Of a stretch of DNA of 59,707 bases, positions 35,424-43,612 are shown piece by piece. How positions within the stretch are numbered: position 1 is the first letter of the stretch; each line of letters opens with the position of its first letter. The notes under the pieces were generated by a model that was not told the origin of the DNA, searched no databases, and worked only from the letters and a program-made list of their open reading frames with translations. The position numbers and the translations under genes were made by a program. The DNA lies in contig ONJX01000019.1 of assembly GCA_900318255.1 (NCBI GenBank), forward strand, positions 1 to 59,707, written 5' to 3'. Source of the DNA: an uncultured Prevotellaceae bacterium. Lineage in GTDB: Bacteria > Bacteroidota > Bacteroidia > Bacteroidales > Muribaculaceae.

Positions 35424-37667
35424 ATGAAGAAATTTTTATTCAGTGCATTGGCGCTTGCGATTGCCGCAACAGGAGCATGGGCAATCAAGGCCAAAATCGA
35501 CACTACCACCAAGGCTCAGAAGCAAGTAGTGGTAGCCGACAAAGAGTTGGGAACCACCACCATCACAACCCTGCGTGCAATAGGCGCAAAAGAGGCTCCC
35601 GAGGGTGCTGTCACCGTTCCTTATTTCAACACCTTTGATACCGAAGAGGAAACCGGTCAACTATCGCTTTATGACGCTAACAACGATGGAAAAACATGGG
35701 GCCTGGCCTCAGTATCAGGTGGTGGTTATGAAGCAGTATATAGCTATAGCAGCGACAATGCTGCCGACGACTACCTCTTGTTGCCTCCCATGCAGCTCGA
35801 TGCCGGCATGAGCTACAAGTTTGCCATCGACGCACGCTCTCGCTCCACAAGCTATGTAGAGCGCTTTGAGGTGGTTCTCCTGGATGAGGAGCTAAATATG
35901 ACTCCTGTGCAGACTGTGATTGCTGCCACCAATGTGACAAGCGCAACCTACACAACATTCTCTAACGACAATTTAACCGTTGCCGAGACTGGCTACTACA
36001 CATTTGCCATTCACGCCATCTCTGATGCCGACATGTGGGCACTCTATGTTGACAATGTGGCTGTGACTGCCAACATCGACAACGACCTGGCTATCAATCT
36101 CAGCGCTCCAGCTACTGTTAAGGCCGGTCAAGCTGTAACTGCCACCGCCACTGTTACCAACGCTGGTGGCAATGCAGCACCTAGCTACATGGTGTCTATT
36201 TACAATGGCGAGGAGACTCTGCTCAACCAGATTGTTGATGAGGAATTAGCAGTAGGTGCTTCTAAGACCTTTACAGTAGAAGTTCCCACCACAGTGTTTG
36301 ATGCCGAGAAGGTTATCAACCTTACTGCTCAAGTGACCTATGAGGCCGACGAGAATGAGAACAACAACAGCGCCACAGCAACCACAACAGTTGAGGCCAG
36401 CAGCGTGAACGCTCCCGAGAACCTCACTGCCGAGGGTGCCGAGGGCGGAACAATTGAGCTTAACTGGACTATGCCCGAGGTTCCCGAGGTTTATACCGAG
36501 AACTTTGAGAACACCGACATCTTCCCCGAGTGGAATTTGGGTGGCATCACAACTACCGTGCACAACGGCGCAATAGGCGACTGGACTCTCTATGATGCCA
36601 ACGGAACTGCAACCTACGGTTACAATAGCGTGACAGTGCCTAATCTTGGCTCGGCCATGGCATGGATTGTTTTCGCACCCAATTCACCCAACATCAGCCA
36701 AAATCTGATGGACAGCCAGGCACCCCACAGTGGCTACCAGGCTATGGCATCTTACTGCGTTACCAGTGGCGCTACCGACCACTGGATGATCTCGCCCGAG
36801 CTCACTGGCGAGGCACAGACCATCAGCTTCTACGCTCGCGAACTTACCGACCAGTATGGAGCTGAGACCTTCGAGATTCTGGCTTCTTCTACCGACAACG
36901 CTTCTACCAGCTTCACTCAGGTAGCATCACTCTCGAGCGCCACCACCGACTGGGCCGAATATACCGCTGAGCTCCCCGAGGGCACTAAGTATTTCGCCAT
37001 CCGTCACACTTCTAACGACATCTTTGCACTCTTCGTTGACGACATCACCTACAAGCCCGCAGCTGCTCCTGCAGGCACTCAGCCCGATGGCTTCAACATC
37101 TACCTGGACGGTGAGCTGATTGCCACTGTTGATGACGAATTCAACACCTACACCATCGAGGGTCTTGAGCCAGGCGACTATGTATGCTCTGTAACTGCAG
37201 TTTATGGTGAGATCGAGTCGGCACCCGTTTCGGCCAACGCCACAGTTCCCGAGACTACGCCAGTTCCTGATCCAGTGATCACTCTCGACGTAGATTTTGG
37301 CACTTACACCGAGGCTCAGACTGTTCACGTGACAGTAGAGAACATGCCCGAGGGCGGCGCTATCTGGTATAGCTTTGTACCTGCCGAGGCTAAGGCTGGT
37401 GAGGGTTGGACCGACTATGACGCCGCTACCGGCATCGCAGTTGCTCAAAGCGGCGAGCTCACAGTGGTTGTTGTTGACGCTCAGGAGAACATCCTCGCTC
37501 GCAAGATTGGTCAATATGTAATCGACACTAACACTGCCATCAGCAGCATTGGTGTAGATAACAACAGCAACAACACTTGGTACAACCTCCAGGGTCAGAA
37601 GCTCAGCGGCAAGCCCGCAGCTCCTGGCATCTACATCAACGGCGGCAAGAAGGTTATCATCAAATAA
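35424..37667 (+). CDS. Secreted T9SS cargo with two cleaved-adhesin domains
   Basis: 747 residues from the ATG at 35424; a GTG two codons earlier is in frame but makes no difference. Signal peptide 1-22; cleaved-adhesin domain about 55-220 (YDANNDGKTWG, DDYLLLPPMQL); CARDB-like domain about 220-330; fibronectin III parts; second cleaved-adhesin domain about 360-545 (SGATDHWMISPEL, FALFVDDI); a chitobiase C-terminal-like beta domain about 620-700; T9SS-type tail (NTWYNLQGQKL...GIYINGGKKVIIK). It shares its 3' end and terminator with the preceding gene, so the tails are likely copied from one another. Confidence 0.8.
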   Translation: MKKFLFSALALAIAATGAWAIKAKIDTTTKAQKQVVVADKELGTTTITTLRAIGAKEAPEGAVTVPYFNTFDTEEETGQLSLYDANNDGKTWGLASVSGGGYEAVYSYSSDNAADDYLLLPPMQLDAGMSYKFAIDARSRSTSYVERFEVVLLDEELNMTPVQTVIAATNVTSATYTTFSNDNLTVAETGYYTFAIHAISDADMWALYVDNVAVTANIDNDLAINLSAPATVKAGQAVTATATVTNAGGNAAPSYMVSIYNGEETLLNQIVDEELAVGASKTFTVEVPTTVFDAEKVINLTAQVTYEADENENNNSATATTTVEASSVNAPENLTAEGAEGGTIELNWTMPEVPEVYTENFENTDIFPEWNLGGITTTVHNGAIGDWTLYDANGTATYGYNSVTVPNLGSAMAWIVFAPNSPNISQNLMDSQAPHSGYQAMASYCVTSGATDHWMISPELTGEAQTISFYARELTDQYGAETFEILASSTDNASTSFTQVASLSSATTDWAEYTAELPEGTKYFAIRHTSNDIFALFVDDITYKPAAAPAGTQPDGFNIYLDGELIATVDDEFNTYTIEGLEPGDYVCSVTAVYGEIESAPVSANATVPETTPVPDPVITLDVDFGTYTEAQTVHVTVENMPEGGAIWYSFVPAEAKAGEGWTDYDAATGIAVAQSGELTVVVVDAQENILARKIGQYVIDTNTAISSIGVDNNSNNTWYNLQGQKLSGKPAAPGIYINGGKKVIIK

Positions 37668-37686
37668 GCTTCTTAACCGTTAACTT

Positions 37687-37723
37687 TAAAAAATGCATCC
37701 GCACCCCGCGGGTGCATTTTTTT
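37687..37723 (+). terminator. Intrinsic terminator, copy of the one at 35045
   Basis: Same stem, loop and T-run as at 35045-35081, with the preceding ~28 nt also identical. Confidence 0.9.
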
Positions 37724-37737
37724 GGGTTCATAGATAT

Positions 37738-37784
37738 ACTAGACTTTCTAGATTTTCTAGATATTCTAGACTTTCTAGATATTC
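37738..37784. repeat. CTAGA 9-bp array
   Basis: Five units of the form TCTAGANTT-like 9 bp, just behind the terminator. On the plus strand they read as a repeating Phe-Leu-Asp peptide, but no gene is supported. Confidence 0.8.
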
Positions 37785-37859
37785 AGGTTGGTGGAAAAAT
37801 GCAATAAAACCAGCCTTCTTGCGTTTTATTAGATATATCGGCAATGATATAGCTGGGTA

Positions 37860-40800
37860 ATGAAGAAATTGTATCGATACATACCCGTGATACTCATCGT
37901 TGCGACAGTGGTCATCTCGGCGTGCAGCACCAAGAAGAACACTGCCGGCAGTCGCTTTTGGCACGCTATGAACACGCGCTACAATGTGTATTACAACGGC
38001 GAGAAGCACTACCAGGAGCAAATCAAGAAACTCGAGAATGAGTATCAAGACGACTACTCCACCCAGCTCTTTATCCACCCAGCCGAGGCCTACAACAACC
38101 CCAAGGCCACACAGCCCACCACCAACTTTGACCGCACCATCGAGAAGATGCAGAAGGCCATCTCGCTGCACTCCATCAAGAAGAAACCCAAGCGCAAGGC
38201 GGGCAAGGGCAATGACCCTAAATATAAAGAGTGGCTCAAGCGCGAGGAGTATAACCCGTTCATCCACAATGCGTGGTACCTGATGGCGAAGGCGCAGTAC
38301 ATGAAAGGCGACTTCCTGAGCTCGGCGGCCACGTTCCACTACATTGCCCGTCACTTCCAGTGGAAGCCTGACCTGGTGCTCGAGGCACAGATTTGGGAGG
38401 CACTGAGCTACTGCGCTATGGACTGGACCACCGAGGCCGACAATGTGCTCGTACACATCCACCCGGAGCGCATCGAGAACAACCGCCTCAACCAGCTTGC
38501 CAACTTGGCCTACGCCGACTTCTACATCAAGAGCAAGATGAATGCCGAGGCGGTGCCTTACATGGAGAAAGCCGTGAAAGGCGCCAGCGGCGGCCAGAAG
38601 GTGAGACTCTACTTCCTGCTGGGACAGCTCTATGACGAGACAGGACAAAAAAACAAGGCCTACCAGGCCTATAAGAAGGCGGGCAGCAGCAGCGCCTCGA
38701 CCTATCGCACCAAGTTTAACGCGCGCATCAAGCAGAGCGCCGTGTTCCAGGGCAGCAACATCGATGGCGAGGTGAAAGCCCTCAAGCGCATGACGCGCTA
38801 CGACCGCAACAAGGAATATCTCGACCAGATCTACTATGCCATAGGCAACCTCTACCTCACACGTGGCGACACCGTGCACGCCGTGGAGAACTATGAGCTA
38901 GCTGCCAAGAAGAGCACCCGCAACGGCATCGACAAGGCCATCAGCCAGCTCACGCTGGGTGGCATCTATTTTGCGCAGCACAAGTATGACAAAGCGCAGC
39001 CGTGCTACAGCGAGGCCATTCCGCAGCTTAGCGAGAACTATCCCAACTACAGGGAGCTCAAGCAGCGCAGCGACGTGCTCGACGAGCTTGCCGTGTATTC
39101 GGGCAACGTGACGCTGCAAGACTCGCTGCTGCGACTGTCGCAGATGCCACTTGAGGAGCAGAAGAAGGTGATTGCCAAAATCATCGAGGAGCTCAAGAAG
39201 AAAGAGAAAGAAGAGAAAGAGGCTGCCGACCGTGAGGCCTATCTTGCCCAGCAACAAGGCAATAATGGCTTGAAAAACAACGCTCAGCAGCCAGCATCCT
39301 ACAATATCAACAGCGACAACTCGTGGTACTTCTACAACACCATGACCAAGAATGCCGGCAAGACGGCGTTCCAGCAACTGTGGGGCAACCGCAAGCTCGA
39401 GGATAACTGGCGCCGCCGCAACAAGAACACTTTCTCGCTCGACGAGAACACCGCCGAGGAAGACAGCACGGCAATGCCCGGCGACTCCACACTGATGGCG
39501 AGCAACGACTCCACACAGGTCGATAAGGAAGCCCTCAAGCGCGCCGAGGACCCGCACTACGAGGAATACTACCTCAAGCAGATACCTAAAACCGAGGAGG
39601 AGATACAGAACTCTAACGACGTGATTCAGGAAGGCCTCTACAACATGGGCGTGATTCTCAAGGACAAGCTTGCCGACCTGCCAGGGGCCATCTATGAGTT
39701 TGAGCAGCTGCTGGAGCGATACCCCGACAACACCTACCGCCTCGACACATATTATAATATGTATCTGCTTTACTACCGCAACGGGCAATACAGCGATGCC
39801 GAGAGGTACCGGCAGCTGATTTTGTCCAATTTTGCCGACTCCAAGTATGGCAAGGCGATGGAAGACCCCAACTACCTCGAGAACCTCAAGCGCATGAACC
39901 TGGTGCAAGAAGCTCTCTACGATCAGGCCTATACTGCCTATCTCAACAACGACAATGCCACCGTGCATCAGGCCTATGTGGAGATGATGAAGACCTATCC
40001 GCTGTCGAAAATCATGCCTAAGTTCATGTTTATCGACGCTTTGGCCTACGTCACCGAGCGTAACCCCGAGATGTTCAAGAAAACCATTAAGGAAATGCTC
40101 GAGCGTTATCCCGAGACCGATATCACCCCCACCGCGTCGGCATTCGTCAAGCAGCTCAACCAGGGTCGCAAGATTAATGGCGGCTCGGGCAACACCCGTG
40201 GCATGCTGTGGTCGATAAGACTGTCTAACGACAGTGCCTCGGCTGGCGAGGGCAGGGAGTTCACGCCGTTTAAGGAGGGCAAGAACAAGCCACAGCTCTT
40301 TGTGCTGGTGTTCTCTACCGACTCGGTGTCGCCTAACAAGCTGCTCTATGAGGTGGCAAAGCACAACTTCAACTCGTTCTTGATGCGCGACTTCGACCTG
40401 GAGCAGATGACATTTGGCAACCTCGGCTTGATAGTGGTGAAAGGCTTCCCCAACTACCGTGAGGTGGAGATCTATCGCGACAAGTGGGAGAAAGACGAGG
40501 AGAAGGTGGTGCCCAGCCAGGCTCACTATGTCATCATCAGCGACGAGAACTTCAACCTGCTGCTGAGCGAGGGACGCACCTTTGAGGAATACTTCCGCTA
40601 CCTCGACGAGCTCAACGAGGAGAAGATTGAGGAGCAGATTCCTGAGGATGCCGTCGATGACGAGAAGAAGGACGATGGTGGTGAAGCCCCCGACGGCGAT
40701 GACGGCGACGGTGGCGACGAGAAGAAACCCACCAAGTCGGTGAAGAAAGGACAAGGCAAGGCCGACAAGAAGAGCGACGACAGTGCCGACAAGAAGGACG

Positions 40801-41609
40801 AGGAGAAACCTAAGGTAGAGACTCCCGAGCAGCAAGGCAACCCAGCATTGCTCGAGGAGGCACGACGCCGTGCCGAGCAGCGACAGCTCGAGGAGCAGCG
40901 CAAGGAGGAAGAGAAACGTCGTGCCGAGGAAGCTAAGAAGCGCGAGGAGGAAATCAAGCGCCAGCAGGAGCGCGAGCGTGAGGCCGAGCGCCTGCGCGCC
41001 GAGGATGAGGCTAAACGCCAGCAAGAGCTCGAAAAGCAAGGCAAGGCCAGCGACAGCAGCACTTCTACTGGCAATGATAATAAGGATGACAAGGACGGAG
41101 TTCGTCATCTCAAGAAACAGAAAGACGAGGAAACTAAGGCTCGTGAGAAGGCCGAGAAGGAGGCTAAGAAAGCCGAGAAAGAGCGACAAAAACAACTTGA
41201 GCGCGAGGAGAAGGCACGCCAAGACTCCATCAAGAAGGCCGAGAAAGAGCGTGAGAAGGAACTCCGTGCAGCCGAGAAGGCTAAGGAGGACTCGATAAAG
41301 GCTGCCGAGAAGGAGCGTGAAGAACTCCAGAAGCAGAAAGAGCGCGAGAAAGAAGAGGCCAAGAAGCTTGCCGAGAAAGAACGCAAAGACAAGCAGAAAG
41401 CCAAAGAAGAGGCTCGCAAGCAGAGGGAGAAGGAGCGCAAAGAGCGCGCTAAAGAGCGTGAGCAAAAGAAGAAAGAAGAGCAAAAGCGCAAGAAGGAAGA
41501 GGCTAAGGCTCGCAAGGAAGCTGCCAAGCAGCGCGCCAAGGAGCGTGAAGAGCAGCGCAAGCAACGCGAGCGCGAGCGCAAAGAAGCAACCAAAAACAAC
41601 GGGAAATAG
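37860..41609 (+). CDS. porW: PorW/SprE-type T9SS lipoprotein with TPR repeats and a long charged tail
   Basis: 1249 residues. Signal peptide with lipobox ISAC (Cys22). The N-terminal SRFWHAMNTRYNVYYNGEKHY stretch and following TPR-like helices (about 100-760) are typical of PorW/SprE, an outer-membrane lipoprotein needed for type IX secretion. From about residue 925 the protein turns into a run of acidic and Lys/Glu/Arg-rich coiled coil (AKKREEEIKRQQE...) to the end, over 300 residues. Known PorW/SprE proteins are nearer 600-900 residues, so the tail explains the size. It lies just after the adhesin genes that need this pathway. No -7 box is obvious. Confidence 0.75.
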   Translation: MKKLYRYIPVILIVATVVISACSTKKNTAGSRFWHAMNTRYNVYYNGEKHYQEQIKKLENEYQDDYSTQLFIHPAEAYNNPKATQPTTNFDRTIEKMQKAISLHSIKKKPKRKAGKGNDPKYKEWLKREEYNPFIHNAWYLMAKAQYMKGDFLSSAATFHYIARHFQWKPDLVLEAQIWEALSYCAMDWTTEADNVLVHIHPERIENNRLNQLANLAYADFYIKSKMNAEAVPYMEKAVKGASGGQKVRLYFLLGQLYDETGQKNKAYQAYKKAGSSSASTYRTKFNARIKQSAVFQGSNIDGEVKALKRMTRYDRNKEYLDQIYYAIGNLYLTRGDTVHAVENYELAAKKSTRNGIDKAISQLTLGGIYFAQHKYDKAQPCYSEAIPQLSENYPNYRELKQRSDVLDELAVYSGNVTLQDSLLRLSQMPLEEQKKVIAKIIEELKKKEKEEKEAADREAYLAQQQGNNGLKNNAQQPASYNINSDNSWYFYNTMTKNAGKTAFQQLWGNRKLEDNWRRRNKNTFSLDENTAEEDSTAMPGDSTLMASNDSTQVDKEALKRAEDPHYEEYYLKQIPKTEEEIQNSNDVIQEGLYNMGVILKDKLADLPGAIYEFEQLLERYPDNTYRLDTYYNMYLLYYRNGQYSDAERYRQLILSNFADSKYGKAMEDPNYLENLKRMNLVQEALYDQAYTAYLNNDNATVHQAYVEMMKTYPLSKIMPKFMFIDALAYVTERNPEMFKKTIKEMLERYPETDITPTASAFVKQLNQGRKINGGSGNTRGMLWSIRLSNDSASAGEGREFTPFKEGKNKPQLFVLVFSTDSVSPNKLLYEVAKHNFNSFLMRDFDLEQMTFGNLGLIVVKGFPNYREVEIYRDKWEKDEEKVVPSQAHYVIISDENFNLLLSEGRTFEEYFRYLDELNEEKIEEQIPEDAVDDEKKDDGGEAPDGDDGDGGDEKKPTKSVKKGQGKADKKSDDSADKKDEEKPKVETPEQQGNPALLEEARRRAEQRQLEEQRKEEEKRRAEEAKKREEEIKRQQEREREAERLRAEDEAKRQQELEKQGKASDSSTSTGNDNKDDKDGVRHLKKQKDEETKAREKAEKEAKKAEKERQKQLEREEKARQDSIKKAEKEREKELRAAEKAKEDSIKAAEKEREELQKQKEREKEEAKKLAEKERKDKQKAKEEARKQREKERKERAKEREQKKKEEQKRKKEEAKARKEAAKQRAKEREEQRKQRERERKEATKNNGK

Positions 41610-41621
41610 GTGAGAATTTTT

Positions 41622-41786
41622 TCCTAGATTTCCTAGATGCTCTAGATCCCCTAGACGCTCTAGATTCTCTAGATTTCCTAGACGCTCTAGATTTCCTACA
41701 TGTTCTAGATTCTCTAGATTTCCTAGACGCTCTAGATTTCCTAGACGCTCTAGATTCTCTAGATTTCCTAGACGCTCTAGAACTTA
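41622..41786. repeat. Longest CTAGA 9-bp array
   Basis: About 18 consecutive 9-bp units of type YCTAGANNN, alternating TTT, CGC, TTC and similar in the variable three bases; one unit is CCTACATGT. It begins just after the porW stop. The remaining DNA to 41918 is AT-rich with no gene. Confidence 0.9.
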
Positions 41787-41918
41787 TAGCGTTTCTCTAG
41801 CCTGTAACTAATATCTTCTCCCCCCTCGATTCTCGCTCATTCACATTTTTTAACTGACATGCGCCATTATTGGCACGTTTTTTTCTGTTTTATCGCTTGT
41901 AGAAATAAAATATAATAT

Positions 41919-41926
41919 TACTTTTG
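41919..41926 (+). promoter_or_regulatory. -7 box of the DUF2795 gene
   Basis: TACTTTTG fits TAnnTTTG; leader about 36 nt to the ATG at 41969. Confidence 0.6.
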
Positions 41927-41968
41927 CGCAATTTTTCAAAACGAACTATTAACACAAAGAATAATATT

Positions 41969-42193
41969 ATGTATTGGACACTAGAATTAGCAACAAAGCT
42001 GGAGGATGCACCCTGGCCAGCAACAAAGGATGAGTTAATTGATTACGCCATGAGAAGTGGTGCCCCAATGGAGGTGATAGAGAACCTGCAAGAGATAGAA
42101 GACGAGGGCGACACCTACGAGTCGATCGAGGACATCTGGCCCGATTATCCAACTAATGATGACGACTTCTTCTTCAACGAGGAAGAATATTAA
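41969..42193 (+). CDS. DUF2795-family small acidic protein
   Basis: 74 residues. MYWTLELATKLEDAPWPATKDELIDYAMRSG-type opening with an acidic C-terminal tail (DDDFFFNEEEY); strongly conserved in Bacteroidales. An in-frame ATG 15 codons earlier gives a basic, non-family extension that would begin inside the -7 region, so the inner ATG is used. Cytosolic; function unknown. It has its own promoter and terminator. Confidence 0.85.
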   Translation: MYWTLELATKLEDAPWPATKDELIDYAMRSGAPMEVIENLQEIEDEGDTYESIEDIWPDYPTNDDDFFFNEEEY

Positions 42194-42199
42194 GATTTC

Positions 42200-42240
42200 A
42201 AAAAGTGGCGTCCATCCAGTGGAGCCACTTTTTGCTTTTT
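42200..42240 (+). terminator. Intrinsic terminator of the DUF2795 gene
   Basis: AAAAAGTGGC / GCCACTTTTT stem with a small inner CCA/TGG pairing and a following T-run; it begins 6 nt after the stop. Confidence 0.85.
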
Positions 42241-42315
42241 TGTGTAATAGTTTTTCTTATATATCAAATGCCAGAGCGACAAGGAGAGGTGATTTCCTTG
42301 TATTGTTGCCAGCGT

Positions 42316-42720
42316 TTAATAATCTAAAGAGGCTGCTTTTATCTTTTTGACGACTTCTTTGTCGGCGGGCAGCCAATCTACGGTGTCGAGTTGGTCACGG
42401 GTGAGCCAGCGTGCGGCTTCGTGCTCCTTGAGAGTTAGCGAGCCGCTCTCTATGTGGCACCAGTAGCAGTGCATCGTCAGGTGGAAGTCGGGGTAGCGCC
42501 ATTGCACGGTACACAGCAGGTCATCTACTGCAATCTCGGTGTCGAGTTCTTCCTTTATCTCACGGCGCAGCGCCTGCTCGCGTGTCTCGCCGGCCTCTAT
42601 TTTGCCGCCCGGGAACTCCCAGCCGTCCTTCATGGCCCCGTAGCCGCGCTGCGTGGCAAAGATGCGGCCCTGGGCATCGCCTATTATCGCCGCCACCACC
42701 TCTACTTGTTTACAGTTCAC
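42316..42720 (-). CDS. NUDIX hydrolase, MutT-like (8-oxo-dGTP diphosphatase type)
   Basis: 134 residues. The NUDIX box GKIEAGETREQALRREIKEE spans about 40-59; the usual Gly near its end is Asp (ELDTEI), a common variant. The family edge EVVAAIIGDAQGRIFATQR and the substrate-side W-FPGGK motif are present. It probably cleans the nucleotide pool of oxidised dGTP. It ends 5' in an AGTTAAT repeat, which covers its first codons' upstream region. Two-gene cluster with rnhB. Confidence 0.85.
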   Translation of the reverse strand: MNCKQVEVVAAIIGDAQGRIFATQRGYGAMKDGWEFPGGKIEAGETREQALRREIKEELDTEIAVDDLLCTVQWRYPDFHLTMHCYWCHIESGSLTLKEHEAARWLTRDQLDTVDWLPADKEVVKKIKAASLDY

Positions 42721-42831
42721 AGTTAATAGTAGTTATTAGTTAATAGTTCTTGAGCACGCGCCGCTGGCGCTAACGGACAAGGCACGCCTTGTCCCTACTT
42801 AACACTTCACACTTAACACTTCACACTTAAA
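42716..42831 (+). repeat. Composite repeat between mutT-like gene and rnhB
   Basis: AGTTAAT-type units (42716-42752), a short GC-rich stretch, the palindrome GGACAAGGCACGCCTTGTCC (42775-42794), then TTAACAC/TTCACAC units (42795-42831). The last units reach the rnhB stop codon. Confidence 0.8.
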
Positions 42832-43420
42832 ATAAAGACAACTGCCCCACTAGGTTAAACGACTTGCGGTGATAGGGGCTGATGCCGTGCGCCACGATGG
42901 CGGCGCGGTGGTCGCGGGTGGGGTAGCCCTTGTTCTTTGCCCAGTGGTAAACAGGAAACTCCTCAGCAATCTTTCTCATGTACTCGTCACGGTGAGTCTT
43001 GGCAAGGACACTGGCGGCGGCGATGCTCATCATCTTGCCGTCGCCCTTAATCACTGTGGTGTAAGGAATGTCGTTATAGGGATAGAAGCGGTTGCCATCC
43101 ACCAGGATGTGCTCAGGCCTGACGGCGAGCTGGTCGAGGGCGCGGTGCATGGCGGTAATCGACGCCCGCAGGATGTTGATGCGGTCAATCTCCTCGGGTG
43201 GCACCATTGCCACCGCCCACGCCACTGCTTCGCGCTCGATGATGGGGCGCAGCACGTCGCGCTGATGCTCAGTGAGCTGCTTGCTGTCGTTGAGCAGCTC
43301 GTTGTCAAAGCTGGGAGGCAGTATCACCGCCGCTGCCGTCACCGGCCCCGCCAGGCACCCACGCCCCGCCTCGTCACACCCCGCCTCAACACGTCCCGCT
43401 TGTAAATATCGTTGCAGCAT
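42827..43420 (-). CDS. rnhB: Ribonuclease HII
   Basis: 197 residues, normal length. DEAGRG at 16-21 with catalytic Asp16 and Glu17; VDGNRF with the next acidic residue near 108; SIAAASVLAKTHRDEYM near 135-150. It cuts RNA at RNA-DNA junctions and removes misincorporated ribonucleotides. The stop codon borders the TTAACAC units of the composite repeat. Confidence 0.95.
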   Translation of the reverse strand: MLQRYLQAGRVEAGCDEAGRGCLAGPVTAAAVILPPSFDNELLNDSKQLTEHQRDVLRPIIEREAVAWAVAMVPPEEIDRINILRASITAMHRALDQLAVRPEHILVDGNRFYPYNDIPYTTVIKGDGKMMSIAAASVLAKTHRDEYMRKIAEEFPVYHWAKNKGYPTRDHRAAIVAHGISPYHRKSFNLVGQLSLF

Positions 43421-43563
43421 ATTATAATCAATTAATCTATTTTTAAAGTCTTCCTGACAATTTCAAGATAAATTGCGAGATTTTTCGTTACGATTTTTTT
43501 TGCAATGCCCTCCTCATAAGAATGATTGGCTGAATTGAACATTAAGAAAGTGTAGCTAATAGA

Positions 43564-43612
43564 GCATTATGCATTATGAATTATGCATTGTGCATTATGA
43601 ATTATGCATTAA
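43564..43612. repeat. ATGCAYA-family array at the GH3 3' end
   Basis: Seven or so ATGCATA-like 7-bp units, in reverse orientation to the array at 31093. It overlaps the last codons of the GH3-like gene. Confidence 0.8.

Noticed and set aside
37738..37807. Phe-Leu-Asp repeat peptide on the plus strand
   Set aside because: A reading of the 9-bp CTAGA array after a terminator; no start or conservation to support it.
38898..41564. Long minus-strand open frame of 888 codons opposite porW
   Set aside because: Leu-rich mirror of the Lys/Glu-rich porW codons; the plus strand has a lipobox and PorW motifs.
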